The position numbers were made by a program, and so were the translations under genes. Shown here piece by piece: positions 44,259-55,634 of a stretch of 57,337 nt of DNA (position 1 is the first letter of the stretch; each line of letters starts with the position of its first letter). The notes under the pieces are model-generated. The model made no database searches. It had not been told where the DNA came from and was given only the letters and a program-made list of their open reading frames with translations. Source of the DNA: Planctomycetota bacterium (GTDB taxonomy: Bacteria > Planctomycetota > UBA1135 > GCA-002686595); contig JACRIN010000005.1 in the NCBI GenBank assembly GCA_016220085.1, positions 1 to 57,337 of the forward strand. The letters run 5' to 3'.

Positions 44259-46007
44259 TCAGTCGGCGTGCAGTCGCGCGCGCGCGGCGGAAAGCGTGCG
44301 ACGCACCGACTCGCAGTCGTTGCACGCGAGCACGTCGCGCGCGAGTTCGCGAGCTTGCTCGCGCGTCGTGCGTCGCAAGGCGTACTTGATCTCCGCCATG
44401 AAGTGCGGCGCGACACTGACGGAGTCGTAACCCATCCCGAGCAACATCAGCACGATCGCAGGATCGTCGGCGATGTCACCGCAGACCGCGCACGGTTTCT
44501 GCGCGGCGTTCGCGACCTTCGCGACGTGCGCGAGCGCGTGCACGACCGCAGGATGTTGTGGCTCGTACAGTCGCGCCACCCACGGATTGTCCCGGTCGGC
44601 CGCGAGCAGGTACTGGACGAGGTCGTTCGTGCCGACGCTGAGGAAGTCGACGTGGCGCACGAGCTCGTGCAGCGTGAACAGCACCGACGGCACCTCGACC
44701 ATCATGCCGACCGGCACTTCACGTTCGACCTCGTGACCCTGCTCGACGAGCGAAGCTCGCGCGGAGTCGAAGATCTCGTGTGTGAGCTGGATCTCCTCGA
44801 GCGACGTCACCATCGGCAGCAGGATCCGCAGCGGCCTGTTCGCGCCCGCGCGCAACGCGGCACGGATTTGCACCCGCATCAGGTCCTGCCACTGCAACGT
44901 GATGCGGATGCCACGCCAGCCCAGCGCGGGGTTCGGCTCCGGCGGCGTCTTGAAGTAGGGCAAGCGCTTGTCGCCGCCGATGTCGAGCGTGCGCAGCGTC
45001 ACCGGTTGGCCTTCCATGCGCTCGAGCACGCGACGGTAGAGGCGGAACTGCTCGTCCTCGGACGGGAATTGCGGCCGCTCGAGGTACATGAACTCGGTGC
45101 GCAGGAGACCGACGCCGTCGCAGTGCGTCCGATCGAACCCGTCGAAGTCGCGCAGGCTCTCGATGTTGACGTTGACGCCGAACCGGAAGCCGTCGGCGGT
45201 CACCGCGGGCTCGGCGGCGATGTTGGCGAGCACCTCGGTGCGCGCGAGGCGGCGCGCGCGGCGCTGCTCGAAGTCGCGGATGTCGTCCTCGCCGGGGCGG
45301 AGCTGGACGGTGCCGCGCTCGCCGTCGACCGCGAGCACCATGCCTTGCTCCAGGCGGCCAAGCAGCTGGGGCAGCCCGACGACGCACGGAACCCCGAACG
45401 AGCGCGCGAGTACCGCTCCGTGCGAGAACCGCCCGCCGGACTCCGTGATCACGCCGAGCAGCCGCTCGCGCGGCAGGTACGTCATCACCGCCGGCGTCAG
45501 CTCGGCGGCGGCAAGGATCACCTTGCTTCCGCTCGACGCGATCGTCTCGCGCTCGACCCGCATCAACGCATCGAGCACGTAGCGCCACGGATCCGAGAGG
45601 TCGGCGGCGAAATTGCGCACGCTGTTCCCCTCGAGCTTGCCGAGCATCTGCTCCATGCGCCGGATCAGCGCCTGCACCGCGGCTTCCGAGTTGATGCGCT
45701 CCTCGCGAATCGTCTTCTTGACCTGCGCGAGCGCCCCCGGGTCCGAGAGGATCATGCGGTGCACGCCGAAGATCTCGGCGTCCTTCTCGCCGGCCTGCGT
45801 CGCGACGACCTTTTGGCGGGTCGTGAGCTCGCGGCGCGCTTCGTCGAGCGCGCGATCGAGGCGTTCGAGCTCGCGCGCGACCTCGTCCTCGGGCACCGAC
45901 CACGTCGGAACCTCGGCGGGCGACGCGCGCACGACGTAAACGGGCGCGAGGGCGAGGCCGGGGGAGACGCTGGTTCCTTGAACGAGGCGCACGGGAGGAT
46001 CGACCAC
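44259..46007 (-). CDS. ptsI: PTS enzyme I-like phosphoenolpyruvate-protein phosphotransferase
   Basis: It has about 582 residues. The N-domain begins GTSVSPGLALAPVYVV. The phospho-His segment is GGRFSHGAVLARSFGVPCVVG (canonical GGRTSHTAI). The PEP-binding C-domain has GVGLLRTEFMYL, LRTLDIGGDKRLPY, RGIRI, then MMVEVPS, SVGTNDLVQY and the active Cys region KPCAVCGDIADDP. It transfers phosphate from PEP to HPr. No HPr or sugar-specific EII is in the window, so it may serve a regulatory PTS. The first codon is uncertain (GTG 46007, TTG 46034 or GTG 45992). Confidence 0.93.
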   Translation of the reverse strand: MVDPPVRLVQGTSVSPGLALAPVYVVRASPAEVPTWSVPEDEVARELERLDRALDEARRELTTRQKVVATQAGEKDAEIFGVHRMILSDPGALAQVKKTIREERINSEAAVQALIRRMEQMLGKLEGNSVRNFAADLSDPWRYVLDALMRVERETIASSGSKVILAAAELTPAVMTYLPRERLLGVITESGGRFSHGAVLARSFGVPCVVGLPQLLGRLEQGMVLAVDGERGTVQLRPGEDDIRDFEQRRARRLARTEVLANIAAEPAVTADGFRFGVNVNIESLRDFDGFDRTHCDGVGLLRTEFMYLERPQFPSEDEQFRLYRRVLERMEGQPVTLRTLDIGGDKRLPYFKTPPEPNPALGWRGIRITLQWQDLMRVQIRAALRAGANRPLRILLPMVTSLEEIQLTHEIFDSARASLVEQGHEVEREVPVGMMVEVPSVLFTLHELVRHVDFLSVGTNDLVQYLLAADRDNPWVARLYEPQHPAVVHALAHVAKVANAAQKPCAVCGDIADDPAIVLMLLGMGYDSVSVAPHFMAEIKYALRRTTREQARELARDVLACNDCESVRRTLSAARARLHAD

Positions 46008-46184
46008 TGTAGGAGCGCCCGGAGGGCGACACAACCGCGCCGGACGCGGTCGAAAAGTCTTCCGCCGCGCGCGCTCGGCTTTCGCTCAAGACCGGCGGCG
46101 CGCGGACTCGACGAGGGAGCCGATCGCGATCGCCGCGCCCCGCGCATGCGGGCCGTGCGCACTTGGCACCTCCGGAGAGTCCGC

Positions 46185-47204
46185 ATGTTCAAGCGTTCCA
46201 CGTCTCGTACGAATCCGAAAGAGAACACGATCCCGGGCCGCACCGCCGGCACGGGCTGGATGGTGCTCGGCGGCGCGGTGGCGCTGGTCGGCGTGGTGCT
46301 CGGCGTGCAAAAGCTCTTGCCCGGCCAGGTCGGCGAGCTCGCCGCGTCCGCGCGCGACTCCGGCCTCGAAGCCGGAGCCCTCGCCGTCGGCGGCCTGGTG
46401 CTCGTCGCGGTCGGCTCGGCCGCGCGCGCGTTGACGCGCCGCGCGGCGCAGCCCAACGACGACGCGCTGCTGCTGGAGCAGGTCGCGAACGACCTCTTGA
46501 TCGTCAAGGACGCGCTCGAGCAGTCGACGGAGTCGACCCAGCGCGTCGCCGACGAGGTGCGGATGCTGCAATCGAGCGTCGGCTCGCTCGCCGAGTCGCA
46601 GAACGCGGTGCAGCAACACCTGCTGGCGCAGCAACAGCAGCAAGCCCCGCCCGCCAGCAACGACGACGCGATCTTCCGCCTCGCCGCGAGCCTCGATCAA
46701 CTCGGCGCGCGCGTCGAGCAACGCATGAAGGCCCAGTACGGCGAGATGCAGGCGAGCCTCGACGAGCTCAACGCCGTCGTCGCCTCGGTGCGCCGCAACG
46801 TCGACGAGCTCTTCGACGGCGTGCACGACGCCACCAAGATCACCGCCGCCGCGCATGCGCCGACGAGGAGCACGCCGCCGCCCGTGAACGCGCCGCGCGC
46901 GCCGATCGTCGTCACCGAACCGCCGCGCGCCGCGCTGCCGGTCGAGCCCGCGCCGCGCGGCGTGCCGCTCGGCTTGCTCGATCAGCTCGACGATCCGATG
47001 GCGCCGATGCCGGCGCCGATGCACGCGCCGCAGATGCAGCTCGCGCACGCGGAGCCCGTCCACGCCGACGCGTCGGCGCACGCGCCTCTCGCGGCGCAAC
47101 CGCTCGCGCACGACGACACCGACGACAAGCTCGCGGAGCTGCGCTCGCTCTTGACCGACGAGCGCTTGCGCGCGGCGCTCGAGCAGATGCGCCGGACAAC
47201 CTGA
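46185..47204 (+). CDS. Membrane protein with coiled coil and Pro/Ala-rich tail, unknown function
   Basis: It has 339 residues. Two membrane helices (about 26-46 and 65-85) are followed by a long coiled coil (DDALLLEQVANDLLIVKDALEQ to LNAVVASVRRNVDELFDGV) with a QQQQQ stretch. A Pro/Ala/Met-rich linker leads to a short helical C-terminus (DKLAELRSLLTDERLRAALEQMRR). ATG 46185 has CCGGAGAG 6 bases upstream, which decides against upstream starts. No family was recognised. It is divergent from ptsI with a 177-base gap. A scaffold role is only a guess. Confidence 0.7.
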   Translation: MFKRSTSRTNPKENTIPGRTAGTGWMVLGGAVALVGVVLGVQKLLPGQVGELAASARDSGLEAGALAVGGLVLVAVGSAARALTRRAAQPNDDALLLEQVANDLLIVKDALEQSTESTQRVADEVRMLQSSVGSLAESQNAVQQHLLAQQQQQAPPASNDDAIFRLAASLDQLGARVEQRMKAQYGEMQASLDELNAVVASVRRNVDELFDGVHDATKITAAAHAPTRSTPPPVNAPRAPIVVTEPPRAALPVEPAPRGVPLGLLDQLDDPMAPMPAPMHAPQMQLAHAEPVHADASAHAPLAAQPLAHDDTDDKLAELRSLLTDERLRAALEQMRRTT

Positions 47205-47237
47205 ACCCGCGCCGCGCGAACGCGCGGCGAAACAAGC

Positions 47238-47274
47238 CACGAGGCGCGAGCCGCTGTGCGGATCGCGCCTCGTG
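47238..47274 (-). terminator. Strong hairpin between convergent genes, terminator of tex
   Basis: CACGAGGCGCGA (47238-47249) and TCGCGCCTCGTG (47263-47274) form a perfect 12-base stem with a 13-base loop. On the minus strand the hairpin is followed by GGCTTGTTTCGC, a modest T-rich run, so it should stop transcription from tex. A second GC-only inverted repeat (CGCCGCGCG/CGCGCGGCG) lies just beyond. Confidence 0.6.
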
Positions 47275-47318
47275 CGTTGGGGACTCGTGCGTGCGCCGCG
47301 CGGACCGCGGCGAAGCGT

Positions 47319-50222
47319 TCAGGTCTGCTGCTCGCCGTCGCCCTCGCCGTCGTCCTTCGCCTTGAAGAAGTCCGCGAACGGCGTGAACTTCACCGGGCCG
47401 GACTTCGCCGCGCGCAAGTCCTCCGGACGGAAGCCCTCGTCGCGCTCGCCCGGCCGCTGACCGGGGCGGCCGCCGCGGCCGCCGCCGAACCCGCCGCCGC
47501 CGCTGCGCCCGCCGCGATCGTTGCGATCGCGCGAGGAACGGCCGCTGCCCGGCACCAGGCCGTCGCGGCGCGAAACCGCGGCGCGCACCGGCGCCGCCGG
47601 CTTCAGCGGTTCGCGCTCGCGGCCGCCGCGCGGCCCGCGGTCGCCCCGGCCGCCGCGGTCGTCGCCGGGGCCGCGGGCACCTCGATCTCCTTGGGCACCG
47701 TGGGCACCGCGGTCGCCTCGGCCGCGGAACTCGCCGCGTTCACCGCCACCGCGCCGCGCTTCGCGATCGGGATGCGGCACGTTCTTGAGCGACAACGCGA
47801 CGCGCGGGCCGTGGCCCTCGACGATGCGCGCGCGCACGACCTGGCCGATGCTCAACAACTCGCGAGCATCGCGCACGTAGCGATCGGAGATCTCGCTGAT
47901 GTGCACCAGGCCTTCGCGCTCGATCCCGAGATCGACGAACGCGCCGAAGCTCATCACGTTGGTGATCACGCCTTCGACGACGCGATCCTTGGTCAACGTC
48001 ACCGGGTCGGTCGCCGGGTCGAGCAGACGGAACTCGAAGTTGCGCGAGCGCGGATCGCGACCCGGGAACGCGAGTTCGCGCATCAGATCGCGCCACGTGA
48101 ACTCGTCGACGTCGAAATCGCCGCGCTTCAGTCCGCGCGTGTTGCCCGGACGGCCAAAGCTCTCCTCGAACGACGCGCCGGTCGCTTCGAGCAGGCGGCG
48201 CGCGAGTGCGTACTGCTCGGGGTGCAGGCTGGTCGCGTCGAGACGCTCCGCGCTCTGAGGCACGCGCAGGAACGCGATCGCGCTTGCCCACTGGGCTTCG
48301 CTGAGGATGCCGGCGTTGCGCAGGTCCTCGCGGCTCTCGATCGGTTTGGTCGCGCGGTACTCGACGATCTTCTTCGCGAGGTCCGGCGTCAGGCCCGGCA
48401 CGCGCGCGAGCACCGAACTCGGCGCGCGGTTGACGTCGCAGCCGACGTGCGAGACGCAGGACTCGACGGTCTCGTCGAGCGTGCGCTTCACGTTGGCCTT
48501 CGAGACGAGCCCTTGCTCGGAACCGAGCCCGAGGTGGCGCGGATCGACCTTCAGGATCTCCGCCATCGGGTCCTGGAGCCGGCGCGCGAGGCTGAACGCC
48601 ATCCGCTGCGGCACGTTGAACGCCGTGAGCTCGTGGCGCGCGAGGTCCGAGTTCGCGTACGACGCGAGACCCGACTCGTTGACGACGGTGACGACCCCGG
48701 GCTGCTCGCTCGCCGCGAGCGCCGCGCGGAGCTTGGGGAACGCGTTGCGGCCGAGCTTGCCGTGGCCGACGGCGTACGCGCGGACGTTCTTGCCGTCGAA
48801 CGCGGCCTTGAACTCCGCGCCGAGCGCGGCGGCGTCTTTTTCGCCGACCTCGACGCGCAGCGGCTCGCCCGCCGGATTGCCGTCGCCGTCGATCAGCGCG
48901 ATCGTCCAGTCGCCCTTCGCGTTGACGTCGACGCCCGCGACGAAGCGGCCGGGAAACGTCGGTGAGAAGAGGACCTGGCGCAGGTGCTGCGCGAGGAAGC
49001 GCAGGGCTTCGTCGTCGGCGCGCTCCTTGAGCTCGAGGCGCACGTCGGCGTCGACCGTCGGCAAGAGCCGGCGCTCGAGCGCACGCAGCGCGATCGTGTC
49101 GAGGACGTTCGCGAAGTCGGGGCTGGTGCGCTTGCCGAGCGCGGCGCGCACCTTCGGCAGCACGACCGCGCGGTCGAGGCTGATCACCGCGGCGACCGCG
49201 CGCTCTTTCTGCGCCTGGCGAATCGCGAGCAGACGATGACCCTGGATCTGGCGCAGCGGCTGACGCACGCGCAGCAGCGGCTTGTGCCGGCTGAGGCGCG
49301 ATTCGTCGATCAACGCGCGCACCGAGAGCACGCCGTGCTTGCGCAGCATGCGGCGCACGAGCGAACGGAGCTTCGCGCTGCGGCCGAGTCGGTCCGACAG
49401 GATCCGCATCGCGCCGCTCAACGCTTCCATTTCGGTGTGCACGCCCTTGTCGGGTTGCACGAACGGAGCGCAGACGCGCGCGAGCGCCGGGGTGAGCTCG
49501 ATCTCGCCGTGCAGCGCGGCGTCGGAGGCTTCGCTCTGGGTCGAAACGCTGACGCCCGAGCCCGAGTGCGAGTCCTCGCCGTCGTCGGCGTGCGTCGAGA
49601 CGGTCTCCATCGCGTCGGCGACGGCGGCGACGTTGGTCTCCGGGACCTCGCGCGTGACTGCGTGCTCGGCGACGGCGTCGTGGGAGCCGTCGTGGGCTTC
49701 CGCGTCACCGGTCGCGGCGCCGGATCCGTCGGCGTTCGGCGCATCGGCGTTCGGCGCCGGCGCGGCGGCGTCGCCTTCGTGTTCCTCGTGCTCGTCGTGC
49801 TCCGCCTCGTCGGGCGCGCCGGCGACGCTCGCGACCAGTTGGTCGGCGAGGTGGCCGAGTCCTCGATCGAGCGCGAGCTGGACCTCGGGTTCCGGTCGAC
49901 GGTGCGGCAGGAACAGGTCTTCGAGCTCGAAGCGATCGACGCACGTGCGCACGCGATCGAGCGTCTGCGCGTCGGTGACGCCGCTCGACTCGAGCATGCG
50001 CAGGATCGTGCCGCGGCGTCGATCGAGCTCGGCGAGCTCCTCGCGCCGACGCGCGAGCCGCCGCACGATCGTCTCCGACAGCCCGCCGGACTCCGCGCGA
50101 CGCACGCGTCCGATGTAGGGCGCGACCAGCCCCGCATCGATCATCTCGAGGGTCGCGCGCACGCTCTCGCTCGAGGTGGAAAACTCCTTGGCCAAATGCT
50201 CGACGATGTGCGTGGACGTCAC
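47319..50222 (-). CDS. tex: Tex-family RNA-binding transcription accessory protein with acidic insert and RG-rich tail
   Basis: It has 967 residues, longer than usual Tex (about 770). The N-terminal HTH part contains ESGGLSETIVRRLARRREELAELDRRR. An inserted low-complexity acidic segment (about 137-235, Asp/Glu/Ala/His-rich) follows. The YqgF-like nuclease fold includes FVAGVDVNAKGDWTIALID, where typical Tex has a divergent motif. The HhH region has DVNRAPSSVLARVPGLTPDLA. The S1 domain is VVEGVITNVMSFGAFVDLGIEREGLVHISEIS. A Gly/Arg-rich tail (about 845-925) ends at a short conserved-looking helix. The tail should bind RNA. It likely aids transcription or RNA decay. Confidence 0.9.
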   Translation of the reverse strand: MTSTHIVEHLAKEFSTSSESVRATLEMIDAGLVAPYIGRVRRAESGGLSETIVRRLARRREELAELDRRRGTILRMLESSGVTDAQTLDRVRTCVDRFELEDLFLPHRRPEPEVQLALDRGLGHLADQLVASVAGAPDEAEHDEHEEHEGDAAAPAPNADAPNADGSGAATGDAEAHDGSHDAVAEHAVTREVPETNVAAVADAMETVSTHADDGEDSHSGSGVSVSTQSEASDAALHGEIELTPALARVCAPFVQPDKGVHTEMEALSGAMRILSDRLGRSAKLRSLVRRMLRKHGVLSVRALIDESRLSRHKPLLRVRQPLRQIQGHRLLAIRQAQKERAVAAVISLDRAVVLPKVRAALGKRTSPDFANVLDTIALRALERRLLPTVDADVRLELKERADDEALRFLAQHLRQVLFSPTFPGRFVAGVDVNAKGDWTIALIDGDGNPAGEPLRVEVGEKDAAALGAEFKAAFDGKNVRAYAVGHGKLGRNAFPKLRAALAASEQPGVVTVVNESGLASYANSDLARHELTAFNVPQRMAFSLARRLQDPMAEILKVDPRHLGLGSEQGLVSKANVKRTLDETVESCVSHVGCDVNRAPSSVLARVPGLTPDLAKKIVEYRATKPIESREDLRNAGILSEAQWASAIAFLRVPQSAERLDATSLHPEQYALARRLLEATGASFEESFGRPGNTRGLKRGDFDVDEFTWRDLMRELAFPGRDPRSRNFEFRLLDPATDPVTLTKDRVVEGVITNVMSFGAFVDLGIEREGLVHISEISDRYVRDARELLSIGQVVRARIVEGHGPRVALSLKNVPHPDREARRGGGERGEFRGRGDRGAHGAQGDRGARGPGDDRGGRGDRGPRGGREREPLKPAAPVRAAVSRRDGLVPGSGRSSRDRNDRGGRSGGGGFGGGRGGRPGQRPGERDEGFRPEDLRAAKSGPVKFTPFADFFKAKDDGEGDGEQQT

Positions 50223-50437
50223 GGCGTGTGTCCCTCGAAAGGGTCCTGGGTCGGTGCGAACGGCGCGGTGGGATGCGCGCGCCGGACGCGGGGCATGGAA
50301 GAGCGCGAAATCCTATCCGAAGGCGGAAATCGCGTGTAGCCGGGTCGGTCGGCGTAGCGCCGAGCGCACGGGACCCACGGGGCCCACGGGTCGTTCGAGG
50401 CTCGCGGCGCGCAAGGTGCTCACGGGACGCTCGAAGC

Positions 50438-51469
50438 TCAGGCGGGCAGCTCGAACACCGAGACGCGCGTTTCCTCGGCGAGGACTCCCGCGCCTTGGCA
50501 GACCTTCCAGCCGACGCGTTCGTCGAGGCCGGGAACGGTCCATTCACCGAGGGCGCGACCGGTCAGCGCGTCGCGCACCTCGAGGAACGCGTTGCGGATG
50601 ACGTAGAGCTTCCCGTTGTCGGAACTGATCGAGACCTCGGGCAGATCGTCCTCGTCGTCCGGCGTCGGGAAGATGTCGAACCACAGCGGCTTGCTGGTCG
50701 CCTTCTGCGGACTGATCGCGTAGAGCGCGAGCCCGCGCAGCTCCGCGGCGTCCTTGTCGGGATGCTTTTGCAGGAGCTCGAGCAACGCATCGTTCGGCAA
50801 CGCGGCCGTCACGTCGCCGATCAAGAGCACGAGCGCGCCGGGCTCGACGACGAGGTCGTGGATGCGCGCGGCGGTCGGAGGCAACACGATCGATTGGAAG
50901 TCGCCGCTCGCGGCGTCGAGCGCGAGCACGCCGCGCTTCTTGGTCGCTTGTTGCGTGTAGAGCACCAGGACGCGCTCGCCGACGCGCGCGAGGTGGTGAT
51001 AGCGCTCGCCCTCGCGATCGTAGCTCCAGCGCACGCGCAGCGTGGTGCTGTCGATCGCGACGACGCGCTTGGCGGAGACGCAGACGCAGACGTCGCCCCA
51101 CACCGCGGCTTCGTCGAACGCGGGCACTTCGCCGACGCCGATCAGCTCGCCGTTGTCGAGCGACATGCGCGCGATGCGGTGGCCGGACGAGCCGCTGGAA
51201 GACGGGCCGAGCACCAACGCGTCGTTCGCGGCGCCGAAACCGGCGCCGAAGCCGCGGCCGTAGCCGACCTCGCACGGCGAGAGCCAGAGCTGCTCGCCGC
51301 TCGAGCGATCGTACGCGCCGAGCTTGCCGGGGATCGCGCTGTCGACCCAGCGGCCGCCCGCGGGCTGGTCGTAGCCGTGGAGGAGCACGGGCCCCTTCTC
51401 GCCGACGGCGATGCCGTCGACTTCGTTCTGGAGCTCTCGCGTCCAGCGCCTGCGAGCGGTGCGGGTCAT
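50438..51469 (-). CDS. Cytoplasmic beta-propeller (PQQ-like repeat) protein
   Basis: It has 343 residues and no signal peptide. Repeats such as KLGAYDRSSGEQLWLSP, RVVAIDSTTLRVRWSYD, GVLALDAASGDFQSIVL and FLEVRDALTGRALGEW are PQQ/WD-like blades of a propeller. One loop is acidic (FPTPDDEDDLPE). It starts 14 bases after fusA and may share its transcript. No enzymatic motif was seen; protein binding or quinone-free scaffolding is most likely. Confidence 0.7.
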   Translation of the reverse strand: MTRTARRRWTRELQNEVDGIAVGEKGPVLLHGYDQPAGGRWVDSAIPGKLGAYDRSSGEQLWLSPCEVGYGRGFGAGFGAANDALVLGPSSSGSSGHRIARMSLDNGELIGVGEVPAFDEAAVWGDVCVCVSAKRVVAIDSTTLRVRWSYDREGERYHHLARVGERVLVLYTQQATKKRGVLALDAASGDFQSIVLPPTAARIHDLVVEPGALVLLIGDVTAALPNDALLELLQKHPDKDAAELRGLALYAISPQKATSKPLWFDIFPTPDDEDDLPEVSISSDNGKLYVIRNAFLEVRDALTGRALGEWTVPGLDERVGWKVCQGAGVLAEETRVSVFELPA

Positions 51470-51483
51470 GCGGATCGCGAAGC

Positions 51484-53592
<2,109 letters not shown>

Positions 53593-53680
53593 CGAGGACG
53601 GAGACGGCGCGAAGCGCCGAGTCGAAGGGTCCGGACGCGCGGAGGGCGCGTCGGTGGGCGGGCTGCAAACGATCGGACGG

Positions 53681-53698
53681 CTCCCCCGTCGCGGGGAG
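53681..53698. repeat. Inverted repeat in the fusA leader
   Basis: CTCCCC (53681-53686) and GGGGAG (53693-53698) with a 6-base loop. It may terminate the upstream permease transcript or shape the fusA leader. Confidence 0.35.
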
Positions 53699-53724
53699 TG
53701 CGCCGGATTCTCTGAAGCCGAAAT

Positions 53725-53752
53725 AGGGTAGTGACCCGCTTCTCCCCGTCAA
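53725..53752 (-). promoter_or_regulatory. Putative sigma-70-type promoter of fusA
   Basis: On the minus strand TTGACG (53752-53747) and TACCCT (53730-53725) are 16 bases apart. The start would lie near 53718, leaving a leader of about 125 bases before the fusA ATG. Pattern match only. Confidence 0.42.
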
Positions 53753-53759
53753 GGGCAGC

Positions 53760-55595
53760 TCAGGGTTCGTGCGAGCCGGCGTGTCCCGACGACGCCGCGC
53801 ACGCCTCTCCGGGCCGGTGCGCGTGCGAGTGAGCGTGAGGCTCGTCGCCCGAACCCGAAAGTTGGCCGAGGAACGCGCGCGGACCGGTGCGCAGGACGAG
53901 CCAGGCGGTCAGCGCGATCAAGAACCACGCGCACGCCAGGTGGAACCACGTGTGCTCGTGCTCGTGCGAACCGGTCGGAACGCCGACGCCGAGCCGCGGC
54001 AGCACCGCGTCGGCGCCGAGCGCGAGCGCGAACGTCACCGCGAACGCCGTGACCACGAACGCGACCGCGACGCGGGTCGAGTGCTCGCGCCGCAAGGCGC
54101 CGATCGTCGTCAGGTTGGTCGCGGGACCGATCAGCAGGAACGCGATCACCGCGCCCGCGCTGAAGCCCTTGACCAGCAGCAACGCCGCGAACGGCGTCGC
54201 CGCGGCCGCGCAGATGTAGGTCGGCATCCCGATCGCGGAGAGCGCGAGGATCTGCAGCCAGCTCGGCAGCGACGCCGCCCATTCGGTCGAGATCCACGGC
54301 TCGAACAGGACCGTCGCGTAGAGCCCGACCAAGATCCACGGCGAGAGGTGCCCCCACGTCTCGAAGAGGCCGCGCTCGATCGCGCGCCACGGCGAGAGTC
54401 GCGGCGCGGGCCGCTCGGATGAAACTCGCGGCGAAGGCCGCTCGGGTGAAAGTCGCGGCGCGGCGACGACCTCGGTGCTCGCGAGCCGGCCGACGATCCA
54501 GCCGACCGCGAGCGCGAGCACCAACGCGCACACGAGCCGCGCGAGCGTCGCCGGCCCGCCGAGCTGGTTCCACGAGAGCAACAGCGAATCGACGCCGATC
54601 TCCGGCGCGGCGACCAGCAGCGAGAGCGCCGCGGTCGCGGGCACGCCCTTCTTGATCAGCGAGCGATAGATCGGGAGCACGCCGCACGAGCACACCGGCA
54701 TCGGCGTGCCGACCGCGACGCCGGTCAGCGCTTGGCGGAAGCGCGAGCCGCGCGAGAGGAACCGCACGGTCGCGTCGGGCAGGAACGCCTCGATCAGGCC
54801 GGCGGCGAGCACGCCGAGCAGGAGCGGCGGCGCGGTCTCGAGAAAGAGCTCGTAGAACTGCCCCGGCAGGTCGTGCTGGCCGTGCTCGTGCGGCCCGGCC
54901 TCCGGCGCGAGGGCGGTGTGCGCGAACACCAAGGTGACCGCGCCGAGCGCGCCGAAACCCGACCAGCCGTGGTACGAGCGCTCGCCGAGAGCGCGGTGCT
55001 CGGGCGTCGAATGCTCGACGACCAGGTGCACGAGCCCGCCCGCGAGCAGCGCCGAGCAGATGCCGGAGAACAGCCCTTCGCTGACCGGGATCACCACGGG
55101 GCCGAACCACGTGACCGCGCCGACCAGCACGAGCACCGCGGCGGACCACAGCGGTCCGAAGCGCCGCTTCGTGTGCCCCCACAGCACCGCGCCGACCGGC
55201 AGGTTGTGGCTCGCGACCGCAAACAACGTCGCGAGCGCCAGACGCTCGTCGTTCGCGGTCGACGCGAGCGCCGCGCCCTCGGCGAGCAGGTGCGCGACGA
55301 ACAGCACCGCGATCATCACGCCGACCAGCACGCGCCAGCCCTGCCAGCTCTGCTCGGCGAGCCGCTCGGTGTAGCGCGGCACGAGCAGGCCGACGAAAAA
55401 GAGCAAGAGCGCCCACCAACCGATGTGCGCGCCCGCTTCGGGCATCAAGTGCAGCGCGGCGACCGCGACGATCGCGCCGACGGTGCCGCCGTCGATCAAC
55501 GCCGCCGCGATCGGCAGGCGCCGGCCGACGCGGTCGAGCATCGGACCGACCGCCAGCGCCAGCGTGGCGATCAAGAGCAACAGAGTCGGGTTCAA
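53760..55595 (-). CDS. Fusion of ZIP-like metal transporter fold and DUF318/ArsP-type permease
   Basis: It has 611 residues. The first about 215 residues resemble ZIP transporters: LHLMPEAGAHIG, HLLAEGAALA, SHNLPVGAVLWG (ZIP HNxPEG with Val for Glu) and GLVHLVVEHS. The second part is a permease of the YraQ/ArsP family with GTPMPVCSCGVLPIYRSLI and IGPATNLTTIGALRR. The two permease halves are joined by a linker made of three 9-residue repeats. The C-terminus is His-rich (HAHSHAHRPG), suggesting metal handling. TTG 55595 has GGAG 7 bases upstream; TTG 55616 is an alternative. It likely exports or imports a metal or metalloid. Confidence 0.82.
   Translation of the reverse strand: MNPTLLLLIATLALAVGPMLDRVGRRLPIAAALIDGGTVGAIVAVAALHLMPEAGAHIGWWALLLFFVGLLVPRYTERLAEQSWQGWRVLVGVMIAVLFVAHLLAEGAALASTANDERLALATLFAVASHNLPVGAVLWGHTKRRFGPLWSAAVLVLVGAVTWFGPVVIPVSEGLFSGICSALLAGGLVHLVVEHSTPEHRALGERSYHGWSGFGALGAVTLVFAHTALAPEAGPHEHGQHDLPGQFYELFLETAPPLLLGVLAAGLIEAFLPDATVRFLSRGSRFRQALTGVAVGTPMPVCSCGVLPIYRSLIKKGVPATAALSLLVAAPEIGVDSLLLSWNQLGGPATLARLVCALVLALAVGWIVGRLASTEVVAAPRLSPERPSPRVSSERPAPRLSPWRAIERGLFETWGHLSPWILVGLYATVLFEPWISTEWAASLPSWLQILALSAIGMPTYICAAAATPFAALLLVKGFSAGAVIAFLLIGPATNLTTIGALRREHSTRVAVAFVVTAFAVTFALALGADAVLPRLGVGVPTGSHEHEHTWFHLACAWFLIALTAWLVLRTGPRAFLGQLSGSGDEPHAHSHAHRPGEACAASSGHAGSHEP
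54394..54471. repeat. 27-base tandem repeat in the permease linker
   Basis: About 2.9 copies of a 27-base unit, units starting at 54394, 54421 and 54448. They encode the 9-residue repeat RLSPERPSP/RVSSERPAP/RLSP on the minus strand. The repeat keeps frame, so copy changes would only alter linker length. Confidence 0.7.
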
Positions 55596-55634
55596 CGCGG
55601 GGCTCCGAAGCGGCAAAGGGTAGCGCGCACGCCC

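Noticed and set aside
43275..46184. Upstream extension of the coiled-coil membrane protein frame
   Set aside because: It is antisense to the Myb-repeat and ptsI genes. The ATG at 46185 has a good ribosome site.
47210..47229. Possible second terminator from the GC-only inverted repeat
   Set aside because: It is made only of CG-alternating sequence that is common by chance here. Reported only as an aside to the stronger hairpin.
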